This document shows positions 31,006-41,511 of a stretch of 64,000 bases of DNA, piece after piece. A model generated the notes under the pieces. That model had not been told where the DNA came from. It saw only the letters and a list, made by a program, of their open reading frames with translations, and made no database searches. The translations under genes were made by a program, and so were the position numbers. Source of the DNA: Paralithodes platypus (lineage: Eukaryota > Arthropoda > Malacostraca > Decapoda > Lithodidae); the NCBI GenBank assembly GCA_032716605.1, contig CM064569.1, forward strand, positions 9,737,180-9,801,179, given 5' to 3'. The number at the start of each line of letters is the position of its first letter. The stretch's first letter is position 1.

Positions 31006-32320
31006 ACACGCCCACATCTACGCCCACTCACATACACACATCATCCACTCACACGCACACCCATACTATTATAACCTTTCACTCCCCTCACCCTCACACC
31101 CATTCCCGCACCCTCACACCCATCCACCCACACTAACTCAATTCTTCCCCCACCCTCACACCCATTTCCCGACCCTCACATCCATCCACCCACACCCACT
31201 AACACAATTCTTCCACCACCATCACACCCTTCCACCCACACCCACACAAACCCAACTCTTCCACCACCATCACACCCATTCCCCCACCCTCACACCCATC
31301 CACCCACACCCACACAAACCCAACTCTTCCTCAACCATTACACGCATTCCCCCACCCTCACACCCATCCACCCACACCCACACTAACCCGACTCTTCCTC
31401 AATCATTACACCCATTCCCCCATCCTCACACCCACACCCACACTAACCCACCTTTCCACCACCATCAAACCCATTCCCCCACCCTCAAACCCATCCACCC
31501 ACACCCACACTATCCCATACTCCTCCCCCACCATCACACCCATTCCCCCACCCTCACACCCATCCACCCACACCCACACTAACCCAACTCTTCCACCACC
31601 ATCACACCCATCCACCCACACCCACACTAACCCAACTCCTCCTCCACCATCTCACCCATTCCCCCACCTTCACACCCATCCACCCACACCCACACTAACC
31701 CAATTCTTCCACCACCATCACACCCATTCCCCCACCATCACACCCATCCACCCACACCCACACTAACCCAACTCCTCCTCCACCATATCACCCATTCACC
31801 CACCCTCACACCCATTCCCCCACCATCACACCCATCCACCGACACCCACACTAACTCAACTCCTCCTCCATCATATCACCCATTCCCCCACACCCTCACA
31901 CCCATCCACCCACCCTCACACCCATCCACCCACACCCACACTAACCCAACTCCTCCTCCACCATATCGCCTATTCCCCCACACCCTCACAACCATGCACC
32001 CACCCTCACACCCACACCCACACTAACCCAACTCCTCCTCCACCATATCACCCATTCCCCCACACCCTCACACCCATCCACCAACACCCAAACTAACCCA
32101 ACTCCTCCTCCACCATATCACCCATTCCCCCACACCCTCACACCCATCCTCCCACCCTCACACCCATTCCCCCACCATAACACCCATCCACCCACACCCA
32201 TATTAACCCAACTCTTCCCCCACCATCACACCCATTCCCACACACCCTCACACCCATTCCCCCACCCTCACACCCATCCACCCACACCCACACAACCCAA
32301 CTTTTCCCCCACCCTTATCC
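31002..32320. repeat. Degenerate CA/C-rich minisatellite, about 1.3 kb
   Basis: Irregular higher-order repeats built from CACCCATCCACCCACACCCA, CTAACCCAACTC and CCACCATCACACCCATTCCC in varying order. It probably expanded from the adjacent (CA)n. It is very C-rich on plus and nearly lacks G. It encodes nothing credible. Confidence 0.92.
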
Positions 32321-32439
32321 AGAAGTTGAACATATTTGGCTGTATTCAATATAAATTCGGTGATATAGAGGACATATGTTATAGAGGTATGCATGGAGAT
32401 GAAAGGTATCAATATGGAGATATTTACAAGGTAAATATA

Positions 32440-32598
32440 TTATGATGACCTCTGACCGTTTTGGTGAGGTCGGTCCTCATGGTGTTAGTGAGTTGAGCTT
32501 ATAAATGGGCCTTATGATTAGGGTTGAGTGTGAGAGGGATCTACCTTGTGTGGGCCAATCGGCTTTCTGTATACTCCCATTTTCTTAGGTTCTTAAGG
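32440..32598 (+). mobile_element. CR1 3'-tail fragment, plus strand
   Basis: It carries CTCTGACCGTTTTGGTGAGG, the TGGGCCAATCGGCTTTCTG block and a decayed TTCTTAGGTTCTTA tail. Confidence 0.85.
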
Positions 32599-32712
32599 TA
32601 CTGAAGATAAAGGAGATAAAGCTGACGAGATGGGTTGGGTGTGAAAGGCATCTGCAGTGTATAGGCCAATCGGCGCTCTGCAGACTCCCGTTTGCTTATT
32701 TTCTTATGTTAT
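32599..32712 (+). mobile_element. CR1 3'-tail fragment, second in tandem
   Basis: It has GACGAGATGGGTTGGGTGTG, AGGCCAATCGGCGCTCTGCA and a TTTTCTTATG tail, immediately after the previous tail. Confidence 0.82.
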
Positions 32713-33475
32713 GAACTTCTGCGAGATAACCCTAGCGGACTATCCCTTATTCTTCAACAATACAAAAATCAACCCTTCATCTTCTCTCAATATTCTTGGT
32801 GTCTCTTTTTCTTCTGCTCTCATTTGGAAGGACCATATTACCAGTCTTGCTAAGGCAGCCTCCCAGAAGCTGGGTGTGCTCAACCGCCTTAGGGGGTTCT
32901 TTTCCCCTGCACAGCTTCTTGCTCTGTACAGGGGCATAGTGCGCCCTTGTATTGAGTATTGTTCACATGTGTGAGGAGGTTCCTCTCACACCGCTCTCCT
33001 AGACAAAGTTGAAAGGAAGGCCTTTCGTATCATTAACTCCCGTCCACTCACCAACTCTCTGCAATCTCTCTCTCTCCGCCGCAATGTTGCATCTCTTTCG
33101 CTATTCTATCGCTACTATAATAATCAGTGTTCCTCAGAGCTATCCCAGTGCATACCACCTCCTTTACGTAGGGCACGTGGTACCCGTCTTGCAACTCAAT
33201 CCCACCCCTACTCTGTGCAACTCTCCAACCCAAGAGTGAAACGTTACTCTCAAACTTTCTTCTACTCAACAGCTGAGCTCTGGAACTCTCTCCCAGAATC
33301 AGTCTTTCCCTCTTCCTATGAATTAAATTGCTTCAAACTCCGTGTGTCCAGGCATTTTGGCTCGAACGTCCCTTGATTTTGGCCCTGTCACTCTTTCAAC
33401 TATGGGGGAGGCACTCGCTATAGGCAGTTATGCCTTTTGCCTCCCTCAATCACATAGAAAAAAAAAAAACAAAAA
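32713..33475 (+). mobile_element. Poly(A)-tailed LINE 3' fragment (element G)
   Basis: A 5'-truncated LINE with the last part of its RT ORF, about 100 bp of 3' UTR and an A-rich tail at 33459-33475. No target duplication was identified. Confidence 0.82.
32715..33377 (+). pseudogene. Element G ORF2 C-terminal remnant
   Basis: This encodes NILGVSFSSALIWKDHITSL, then LYRGIVRPCIEYCSHV, where a one-base insertion creates a TGA at about 32971. The frame resumes as HTALLDKVERKAFRIINS and continues to WNSLPESVFPSSYELNCF and a stop at about 33375. This is the post-RT C-terminal region. It resembles a LINE type I recall as abundant in crabs, but the clade is not assigned. Confidence 0.82.
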
Positions 33476-33514
33476 AACACGTCAAAGGGCTTCAAATTAA
33501 AAACACAAAAACAC

Positions 33515-33745
33515 CAAATTTGGAGAGGCCCTACCGGTCCACACAAGGCAGATTCCTTTCACACCCAACCAATATCGTCCATATGACTATCCAAGTTACG
33601 TTTGAAACTTTCCACCGTTTCGGGGATGATTAACGTACTAAGGAACCTATTCCACATATCCACAACCCTATGTCTAAACCAATGCTTACCTATGTATTTC
33701 TTAAAGCGAAATATATCTAGTTTGTAGCCATTTGTACATACATTT
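33515..33745 (-). mobile_element. CR1 subfamily C 3' fragment
   Basis: The 3' UTR and last codons of a CR1 related to 26028-26160 (CTACCGGTCCACACAAGGCA, TTTCCACCGTTTCGGGG). On the minus strand it encodes the divergent C-terminal WFRHRV-type block. Confidence 0.75.
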
Positions 33746-33761
33746 CCACTTTCTTATTTAA

Positions 33762-34237
33762 ATTGAAGTTGGAATACTATACTGTAGGTGACATAATTGA
33801 AGTTGGAATACTATACTGTAGGTGACATAATTGAAGTTGGAATACTATACTGTAGGTGACATAATTGAAGTTGGAATACTATACTGTAGGTGACATAATT
33901 GAAGTTGGAATACTATACTGTAGGTGACATAATTGAAGTTGGAATACTATACTGTAGGTGACATAATTGAAGTTGGAATACTATACTGTAGGTGACATAA
34001 TTGAAGTTGGAATACTATACTGTAGGTGACATAATTGAAGTTGGAATACTATACTGTAGGTGACATAATTGAAGTTGGAATACTATACTGTAGGTGACAT
34101 AATTGAAGTTGGAATACTATACTGTAGGTGACATAATTGAAGTTGGAATACTATACTGTAGGTGACATAATTGAAGTTGGAATACTATACTGTAGGTGAC
34201 ATAATTGAAGTTGGAATACTATACTGTAGGTGACATA
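33762..34237. repeat. Tandem array, exactly 14 units of 34 bp, near-identical
   Basis: The 476 bp hold fourteen head-to-tail copies of a 34-bp unit that starts ATTGAAGTTGGAATACTATA and ends AGGTGACATA. No variant position was noticed by eye. Such homogeneity implies very recent amplification or active gene conversion. Confidence 0.96.
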
Positions 34238-34384
34238 ATTATCAGTAAAATATTGTTCAAAGGCTCCACTTTACGAGTACAAGTTGCGGGATAAAGAGCT
34301 CCTTTGCATTGAAGAATTGTCATGTACAATACATTATATATAGAATATACCGGTATATAAATAGAGACTGACTTCCATTAAGAT

Positions 34385-34510
34385 AAAATTACATAAAGAT
34401 ATGATTAGATAGGCATATGGACGAGATGGGTTGGGTGTGAAAGGGATCTGCCGTGTGTGGGCCAATCCGCTCTCTGCAGACTCCCGTTTTCTTATGTTCA
34501 TATGTTCATT
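34385..34510 (+). mobile_element. CR1 3'-tail fragment, plus strand
   Basis: It has AGGCATATGGACGAGATGGG, the GGGCCAATCCGCTCTCTGCA block and TTTTCTTATGTTCATATG. Confidence 0.85.
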
Positions 34511-34554
34511 CGGAATAATACGAAAATCTCTCACTCTCTTTCTCTCTCTCTTTT

Positions 34555-34602
34555 TCTAACAAGTGTATACTGGTCACTCACGTATTTCCCATATTCTTTT
34601 AA
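34555..34602 (-). repeat. Inverted fragment of repeat R2
   Basis: The reverse complement of the R2 block GGGAAATACGTGGGTGACCA found near 54143 and 58883. Confidence 0.7.
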
Positions 34603-34934
34603 GGGGAGGTTTTTAGTGTGTTTCCTAGACTTCCATCAAGGTTGAAATTACACCCCTTTGACCCCCTTTCAAGATAAATTTGTACATTTTTCGGTAGAAA
34701 AATGTCCCGGCCGAAGGCCGGTTCCTCTTTAATTACAGGCTCGCCTATCGCTCACCAGGAACAAATCGACACCTAAATGGGACGAAGGTCTTAAAAGTGA
34801 CATAAATAGGGTGAAAGTTCTTAAAATCGCCAAACTAATGGGGCGACTGTCTTAAAATCTCAAAAGCAATGGGGCTAAATATGAGGGAGAAAGGGGTAAA
34901 GAAAAAACACACTCAAGTGGAAATCTCCCCTTAA
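34599..34934 (+). mobile_element. P2 element, copy d
   Basis: It runs from TTAAGGGGAGG to CTCCCCTTAA, with TTTTTCGGTAGAAAAATGTC and the perfect hairpin CCCGGCCGAAGGCCGG in the centre. The right TTAA (34931-34934) is also the left TTAA of the next P1. Confidence 0.88.
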
Positions 34935-35313
34935 GGGATCCCACCTCGCTTTTTTCTCTTTCTCTCCCTCTTTCTTTGGCTTGTATCCATTTGGCCCCAT
35001 TCAGCCTAATGTTTTAAGACGTTTACCCCCATCCAGTTGTCAATATTTTCCTGGCGAGCGGTAGCAAGCCAGCATATATATATTTTTGTTTTGACAGCAA
35101 GCTAAATTTGTACATGTTTCGATAGATACATTTCTCCGGCGAAGCCGGATTTCTCCATACAATGCTGGCTTGCTATCGCTCGCCAGGCAGAAACGACACC
35201 TGGATGGGGATAAACGTCTTAAAACAGTAGGCTGAATGGGGCCGAATGGATACAAGCCAGGGAAAGAGAGAAAAGGAGAGAAATATAAAACAAAAGCCGG
35301 TGACCCCCCTTAA
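34931..35313. mobile_element. P1 long-palindrome element, copy d
   Basis: A 383-bp copy, complete from TTAAGGGATCCCACCTCGC to GGTGACCCCCCTTAA. The arms and core are well preserved and the centre has TCTCCGGCGAAGCCGGA. It shares a TTAA with P2 on each side. Confidence 0.9.
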
Positions 35314-35680
35314 GGGACAGTGGTTATTTTGGGGGTCTATTTATTTATATATTCATTTATGTTTTAGTTTCCTCCCAAGACCTTCATCAAACTTTAAACA
35401 AACATTCATTAGATCCCTCTACGATATTAATTTGTACATTTTTCGGTAGAATTTAGTCACGGCCGAAGGCCTTTTCCTCCACAATTACAGGTTAGCTATC
35501 GCTCGCCAGGAAAATAAACGATACCTAAAGGGCTCAAAAGGTCTTAATATTGACAAAGAAATTGGGCGAAAGGTCTTAAAATCGATAAACTAATGGGGCA
35601 AACGTCTTAAAAACTCAAAATTAATGGGGATAAGCACGAGGAAGAAAGGGGACCAGACAAACGGCCCATCTCCCACAGAG
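35310..35680 (+). mobile_element. P2 element, copy e
   Basis: It starts TTAAGGGACAGTGG, contains ACATTTTTCGGTAGAATTTA, CGGCCGAAGGCC and AGCTATCGCTCGCCAGG, and ends near CGGCCCATCTCCC without a clear TTAA. Confidence 0.82.
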
Positions 35681-36321
35681 CACCGGCTGATTTATGATAA
35701 ATTTTTTTTTTTTTTTGTTAAGCACATGGGATGGGTTAGTAATGAAGGAAGAACAACAAAGCGTTCACCTAGGCTAGGTCATTTAGGGGTCCTGGTGGGC
35801 GGCGGAAAGTAACAATGAACATGGTGTGATGGGTAGGCAATATACTATAAAATCACTCCCGCGCGCGACCACATGCACATGGCTGGACTTGGAGGGATGC
35901 CAACCATTGGTATTGTTCTGTGGGATCCTAAAGTAAATCCCATACAAATCTGAACCCTCTAGGTGCCATAGGACAAGAGTAATTAAGGCGAAAACAACCA
36001 TTGCGTCGCTGGGGTTTAGTGTTAGGCTTACATACATAGGCGACGCATAACGTGTGTCACTGGTACTCAAGGGGTTAAAAGCTATTTCCCTACAGCCCAG
36101 TATTTACATGACGAAAACTAATCAACATCCAGGCTTACACCCCCGAACAGACAATGTCGGAAATGGCAGACGTTACCTATGCCAGCGAGGAGCTTCCTCC
36201 AACGCGCCCCTGTCGACCTTGCCTGGACCACAGTCTCTTTAGCGGCTAAATCATAAAAAACATCAGGCAGTTCCAGTTAAGCCTGGAAACCAAATTCTCT
36301 GACTAAAATTCCCTTCCGTCC
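35681..36321. other. Unassigned DNA
   Basis: A T-run lies at 35701-35718. An M5-like ACTCAAGGGGTTAA occurs near 36066. No gene was recognised. Confidence 0.45.
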
Positions 36322-36325
36322 AATT

Positions 36326-36537
36326 GCCGACTTGCGAGTTTCGTTCTATAAGTAAGTTGGAGCCGAGAACATCGATATTAAACAGAAATGCAATGATAAT
36401 ATACGTTTCGGATGGATAAATTAAATTGGGTTTTATGTATTTATATATGTATTACGACCTTATTTTAGCTGTAAATTATGTTAAATATCGTTGTCTACAG
36501 CTCCAACTTCCTTATAGAACGAAACTCGCAAGTCGGC
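36326..36537. mobile_element. M1 element, copy c
   Basis: A 212-bp variant with terminal GCCGACTTGCGAGTTTCG and its inverted complement, bounded by AATT (36322-36325, 36538-36541). Confidence 0.88.
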
Positions 36538-36654
36538 AATTTTCTCCTTGCTCTATCACAACTTCCCCCTAACCCCCTTTCACTACTATATTTGATTGAT
36601 TGATTGATACAGCCCACTCCCCTACAACCCGCTGACGTCACCAATCTGTGTAGA

Positions 36655-36760
36655 AAGAGGTAAGTAGGTTGACCCGTTTTACTCTTTTGACCTTGACCTT
36701 TACTTTTTAGAGTGTACAGGTAATCCTACAGACACCTACACGTCCACCTCTCGATTTTTT
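36655..36760 (-). repeat. Dispersed repeat R3, copy 1
   Basis: It contains TTTTGACCTTGACCTTTACT and ACACCTACACGTCCACCTCT. The same sequence occurs reverse-complemented at 53938-54028. Non-coding. Confidence 0.75.
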
Positions 36761-36854
36761 TCCTGGCCACACCAGACCAGATGGCTGGAGTGAAATAGGA
36801 AAGAAGAGTAATTGGACAGAGGAAGAACAAGCTGAGAAGTGAGAAGTACAGTAG

Positions 36855-36935
36855 AATTTTTCCTGGCGAGCGAAAGCGAGCCTGTATATAATTGACTTCC
36901 TGCAGACTCCCATTTTCTTATGTTCTTATGTTTAT
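36855..36935 (+). mobile_element. P-family remnant joined to a CR1 tail
   Basis: TTTCCTGGCGAGCGAAAGCG is followed within 30 bp by a CR1 octamer end (CTGCAGACTCCCATTTTCTT). Confidence 0.7.
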
Positions 36936-37265
36936 GTCTATGTATTTATATACTATTTGATTTTTTTAGTTTCCTCGCTAGACCTCCATCAAACTTTAAA
37001 AAACACCCACTAAAACCCATTACAAGATAAATGTGTACATTTTTCGGTAGAAAAGGGTCTTTCTATTAAAATTACAGGCTCGCTATCGAACACCAGGAAA
37101 AAATCGACCCCTAAGTGGCACGAAAGACCTTGAAATTGACAGCGAAATGAGGCGAAAGGTGTTAACATTGTTAAACTAATTGAACAAACGTCTTAAAATA
37201 TCAAAACTAGAATGCTAAACCTGAGGGAGAAGGAGGTCCAGAAAAAGCGAATACCTCCCCTTTAA
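36936..37265 (+). mobile_element. P2 element, copy f
   Basis: It has TAGTTTCCTCGCTAGACC, ACATTTTTCGGTAGAAAAGG, GGCTCGCTATCG, the AATGAGGCGAAAGGTG repeats and ACCTCCCCTTTAA. The hairpin is lost. Confidence 0.8.
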
Positions 37266-37474
37266 TAGTTCCCCAAAGATGGTATTTAACGGCTTGGACT
37301 CGATTTACCGTCATCTCCCCTCTTTCTCTCTTTACCTCATCCAACACCCCTTCTCAACACTCTTCGAAAAGTAGAAAGCAGATATAAGGTGCCGTTGTAA
37401 AGGCTTATTCCTCAATACCTTCGACCTGACCGTGGGGCCATGACCTAATGACCCTCACCTGTCATCTGCCCGCC
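37266..37474. other. Unassigned DNA
   Basis: Nothing recognised. Confidence 0.45.
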
Positions 37475-37828
37475 TTAAGGGGAAAGTTTGATTTTTAGGT
37501 ACTTTTTTTTTATTTTTTTTTGTGGGGTCTATTTATGCTCTATTTATGTATATATTCATTTATTTTTTACTTTCTACCCTAGACCTCAATCAAACTTTAA
37601 AAAAAACATCCATTAGATTCCCCTACTAGAATAATTTGTACATTTTTCGGAAGAAAAATGTCACGGCCCTAGGCTGGTTCCTACACAATTACAAGCTCGC
37701 TATGGCTTGTCAGGAAAAAGATCGACACCTAAAAGGCACGAAAGGTCTTAACATTGTCAAATAAATGGGACGAAAGGTCTTAAAATCGACAAACTAATAG
37801 GGCAAACGTCTTATAATCTCAAAACTAA
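37475..37828 (+). mobile_element. P2 element, copy g, left part (split by CR1)
   Basis: It starts TTAAGGGGAAAGTTTG, shows the P2 blocks in order and stops at CTCAAAACTAA. It resumes at 38471 with TGGGGATAAGCATGAGGGAG and ends near 38517. Confidence 0.87.
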
Positions 37829-38269
37829 CCCATATGGATTATGCTGTTCAATTTTGGTGTCCTTATTACAAAATGGACAGATTCATTGGAGAGAGTACAA
37901 CGTAGAATGACAAAAATTATCCATAATATTAGAAATCTTCCGTATGAAGAAAGGTTGAAGAAATTAGGCTTACATTCGTTAGAGAGACGCAGAGTTAGAG
38001 GTGACATGATAGAGGTATTCAAGTGGGTTAGTGGAATTAATAAAGGTGACATGAAAAATGTACTAAAGCTCAGTGATAGCGAAATAACTTGTACAAATGG
38101 TTTCAAATTAGATAAATTTCGTTTCAGAAAAGATATAGGTAAATATTTGTTTGGTAACAGAGTTGCAGATGGGTGGAATAGGCTACCAAGTGATATAGTG
38201 GGATCAAGAACGATAGGGAGCTTTAAGATAAAATTAGATAGGCATATGGACGAGATGGGTTGGGTTTGA
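37829..38269 (+). pseudogene. CR1 ORF2 C-terminal fragment
   Basis: The last 142 codons are open except for a small deletion near 37876 in the YYRMDIDS block. It contains VQRRMTKIIHNIRNLPYEER and LPSDIVGSRTIGSFKIKL and ends HMDEMGWV. Confidence 0.88.
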
Positions 38270-38466
38270 GGGGGACCTACTAGGTGGGGGCCAATCGGCG
38301 CTCAGCAGACCCCGTAATCTTGTGTTAATCTCTGACCGTTTTGGTGGGGTCAGTACTCAAGGTATTAGTGAGATGGGTCTATAATTGGGGTTGGGTGTGA
38401 CAGGGATCTGCCTTGTATGGGCCGATCGGCTTTTTGCAGACTCCCATTTTCTTATGTTCTTATGTT
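37829..38466 (+). mobile_element. CR1 copy, 5'-truncated, inserted in P2 copy g
   Basis: A 638-bp copy with the ORF2 C-terminus and the full 3' UTR, ending in a TTCTTATGTTCTTATG tail. CTAA is duplicated at 37825-37828 and 38467-38470. Confidence 0.92.
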
Positions 38467-38470
38467 CTAA

Positions 38471-38517
38471 TGGGGATAAGCATGAGGGAGAAAGGGGACC
38501 AGAAAAACGGCCCTTAG
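38471..38517 (+). mobile_element. P2 element, copy g, right part
   Basis: Completes the P2 copy whose left part ends at 37828. Confidence 0.8.
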
Positions 38518-38559
38518 GGTCAACTTGATATAAAGACACCATATTGTTTCTACCTCGCG

Positions 38560-38689
38560 TTTACCCCAAAATGGTTAGATATTTATTCTGGCTACTATTA
38601 TACGGTTTTATTCAGTTTAAGAAGGGCCTCCAGCAATTTACTGGTTTCGAACTATCTTACTTAACCCTTTTTACTACCACAGATCCTTC
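38560..38689. mobile_element. M5-family fragment
   Basis: It contains TTATTCTGGCTACTATTATA and TTATTCAGTTTAAGAAGG, matching the M5 internal blocks. Confidence 0.6.
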
Positions 38690-38693
38690 TTAA

Positions 38694-39171
38694 CCCTTAA
38701 CTGGCGGCGCGCAACATATGTCGAGTGAAATAAATTTGGACTAAGTGGCGGTGAACGACAGCTGTCGAGCGCCATTTTCAGCACGTAATGTTGCTGAGAG
38801 AGAGAGCTGAGCGGTGGGACAAACAAGTAACCTTATGACCGCTCCCCACGACCACCGTGGACCTACTGAACTGTATTCTACTTTCCTCCCCCTTTCTCAC
38901 TTGCTACACAGGGAATAATGTAAGGAAATTACCTTATTTTAGGGTTTTTGCACTCGTTTAGCACGATCGTTGCAAGAGAACCAGTGGTCGTACAAGGATG
39001 GTTCGGGTGTCATTGGAAAGCTCTGTTTACGCCCTTTCAGGAATAGATACTTGTTTTACGCTCTGGGTCTTATTTAGGCATGAAAATGATCACGTAAACA
39101 ACCCTATTTAGGGTAAACAAAAAACGCTATGCGGTACGGTCAAATAAACTGCCTAGCCCGCCAATAAGGTG
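38694..39171. mobile_element. TTAA-flanked inverted-repeat element (piggyBac-like ends)
   Basis: A 478-bp element with TTAA at 38690-38693 and 39172-39175. The left end CCCTTAACTGGCGG and the inverted right end CACCTTATTGGCGG match in about 11 of 14 positions. TTAA targets and CCC-type ends are typical of piggyBac. No transposase frame was found, so it is non-autonomous if real. It is a single copy in this window. Confidence 0.6.
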
Positions 39172-39175
39172 TTAA

Positions 39176-39444
39176 TCTGCACAAATTCATCTAAATATAG
39201 CTAGAATATAATAAAAAATATGTCGCCAGTACATAAGGGGATATATAGAGGCCATTGTGTTTCTACATTACTCTTTAGCCCAAGAAGGTTAGATATTCAT
39301 TTACCCCTTCTGAACCGGCAACGTCCTTTTCAATGTATGCAAGCTAAATTTAGTAACTTTTGTGCAGCTTAAGAAGGATCTGTGGTAGTAAAAAGGGTTA
39401 CGTCAGATAGATCAAAGCCTGTTAATTGTTGATGGTTCTTTTTA
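39176..39444. other. M5-like fragments and unassigned DNA
   Basis: TTTTGTGCAGCTTAAGAAGG near 39360 is an M5 block. The rest is not recognised. Confidence 0.5.
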
Positions 39445-40215
39445 AGAACGTAAGAAAATGAGAGTCTGCAAAAAGCCGATAGGCCCACACAAGGCACATC
39501 CCTGTCACACCCAACCCCAATTACAAGGCCTAATTATAGGCCCAACTCACCAATACCCTGGGGACCGACCCCACAAAAACGTAACAAGATTACGGGGATC
39601 TACAGAACGCCGATTAGCCCACACCCTGCAGATCCCCCCTCACACCCAACCCATCTCGTCCATATGCCTATCTAATTTAATCTTAAAGCTCCCTATCGTT
39701 CTCGATCCTACCATGTCACTCGGCAGCCTATTACACCTATCTACAACTTTGTTACCAAACCAATATTTGCCTATATCTTTTCTGAAACTAAATTTATCTA
39801 ATTTGAAACCATTAGCTCGAGTTCTTTCGCTATCACTGAGCTTCAGTACATTTTTCATGTCCCCTTTATTAATCCCACTAACCCACTTGAACACTTCTAT
39901 CATATTCCCTCTAACTCTGCGTCTCTCTAACGAATGTAAGCCTAATTTCTTCAACCTTTCTTCATACGGAATATTTCTAATATTATGGATATTTTTTGTC
40001 ATTCTACGTTGTACTCTCTCCAATGAATCTATGTCCATTCTGTAATAAGGACACCAAAATTGAACTGCATAATCCATATGGTGTCTCACTAATGACAAAT
40101 AAAGTTTTAAGATAACATCATCAGTTCTGTTACTCACACTCCTAGAGATGAACCCGAGAATCCTGTTTGCCTTGTTACAAACGCTTATACACTGTTGTCT
40201 AGGTTTCAAATCATA
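39445..40215 (-). mobile_element. CR1-clade LINE copy A4, 5'-truncated
   Basis: It carries the minus-strand tail, the 3' UTR and the ORF2 C-terminus, and is truncated at about 40215. It is more diverged from A2 than A1, A3 and A7 are. Confidence 0.9.
39640..40209 (-). pseudogene. CR1 ORF2 C-terminal part, copy A4
   Basis: 189 codons are open, from the CISVCNKANRILGFISRSVS block to HMDEMGWV. The RT catalytic part is absent. Confidence 0.88.
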
Positions 40216-40433
40216 TAATTCAAATCATATAATAGCGACCGAAAATCCAAGGCCCATTAATCCTAGGTCTCTGGTTCCTGTTGGTTTTGTATATCTGTGT
40301 CACTATCTTCGGAGAGAGGAGCAATATCGTCATTTAGCATTCCGCGATTATATTTCCGCCGACCAACTAATCTTAGAAGGCTGGTTAGAGCTCAGGTGCA
40401 GTGGATAAGTACAAACGATGACTGACGATGATA
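40216..40433. other. Unassigned DNA
   Basis: TCAAATCATATAAT is repeated at the truncation junction. Nothing else recognised. Confidence 0.45.
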
Positions 40434-40828
<395 letters not shown>

Positions 40829-40969
40829 CAATTTCTCCATATATACATATATAATCCTATTTACTTTTCATATAGCGCATTTCTACTCTTCTATTAACCT
40901 TCATTGCTTATTATTTAGCAGTAAGGAAATGGGATTTTTAGTATTAAATTAAACTCTATAATCCTATTA

Positions 40970-40970
<1 letters not shown>

Positions 40971-41009
<39 letters not shown>

Positions 41010-41034
41010 TCTTTCTTTCTCTCTCTCTCTCTCT
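40971..41034. repeat. (CT)n microsatellite
   Basis: A CT-rich run with a few interruptions. Confidence 0.95.
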
Positions 41035-41091
41035 TTTCTACATTTCCCTATATAACAAACTCTTCCTTACTGAACCATTCTCCTTCTTCAG

Positions 41092-41437
41092 CGCCCCCTG
41101 CAGTAGTCATGGCCCGAGTGCTGCCCGTGCCCTCCGATGTCTTCTCAGGTCACCGGCGTCTCGGAAACAAACTAGACGCCCTCGACCTCATAACCGAGGC
41201 AGGACTGTGAGGTGCTTAATGTTGCCGGGAAGCGTGGGAAGTGTGGACCGGGCGCTATGGCACACCCGGAAGTACCTATCGGTGAATCCCGTGGCAACCT
41301 CTCTGGTGGGGGCGTTTACGAAAAATAAGAAGCGAAGAAATCGAGCCGTGGACACGAGTAATGATGGGTTGCTCGGTTCAGTGGGGAAGAAAGGAGTGGA
41401 CAAAGTGTTACGCGATGAAAACGTGAATGAACCATAA
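41092..41437 (+). CDS. Candidate host exon (two frames, one shift), unidentified
   Basis: A pyrimidine-rich acceptor-like sequence, CTCCTTCTTCAG, ends at 41091. Downstream, an ATG at 41109 opens 33 codons (MARVLPVPSDVFSGHRRLGN at the start) to a TGA at about 41208. A second frame offset by one base opens at the same point and runs to 41437 through WHTRKYLSVNPVATSLVGAF and a basic KNKKRRNR stretch. The region is GC-richer than its surroundings and matches no repeat in the window. A one-base deletion or an unrecognised splice could join the frames. No function can be given. Confidence 0.3.
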
Positions 41438-41511
41438 TGACAAGTTAACCCATGGACTGCACAATAATGGACAAAATGAAAGGTCAAGTTGAGAGAGGGT
41501 GGGGGATAGGG
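41438..41511. other. Flank of the LTR element
   Basis: A short stretch of non-repeat sequence up to the 3' LTR edge. Confidence 0.4.

Noticed and set aside
31406..31627. Gly/Val/Trp-rich minus-strand frame
   Set aside because: It is the complement of the CA/C-rich minisatellite.
33762..34237. Regular 34-bp repeats resembling a CRISPR array
   Set aside because: Units are directly adjacent with no variable spacers, there are no cas genes, and the context is a eukaryotic transposon landscape. It is a tandem repeat.
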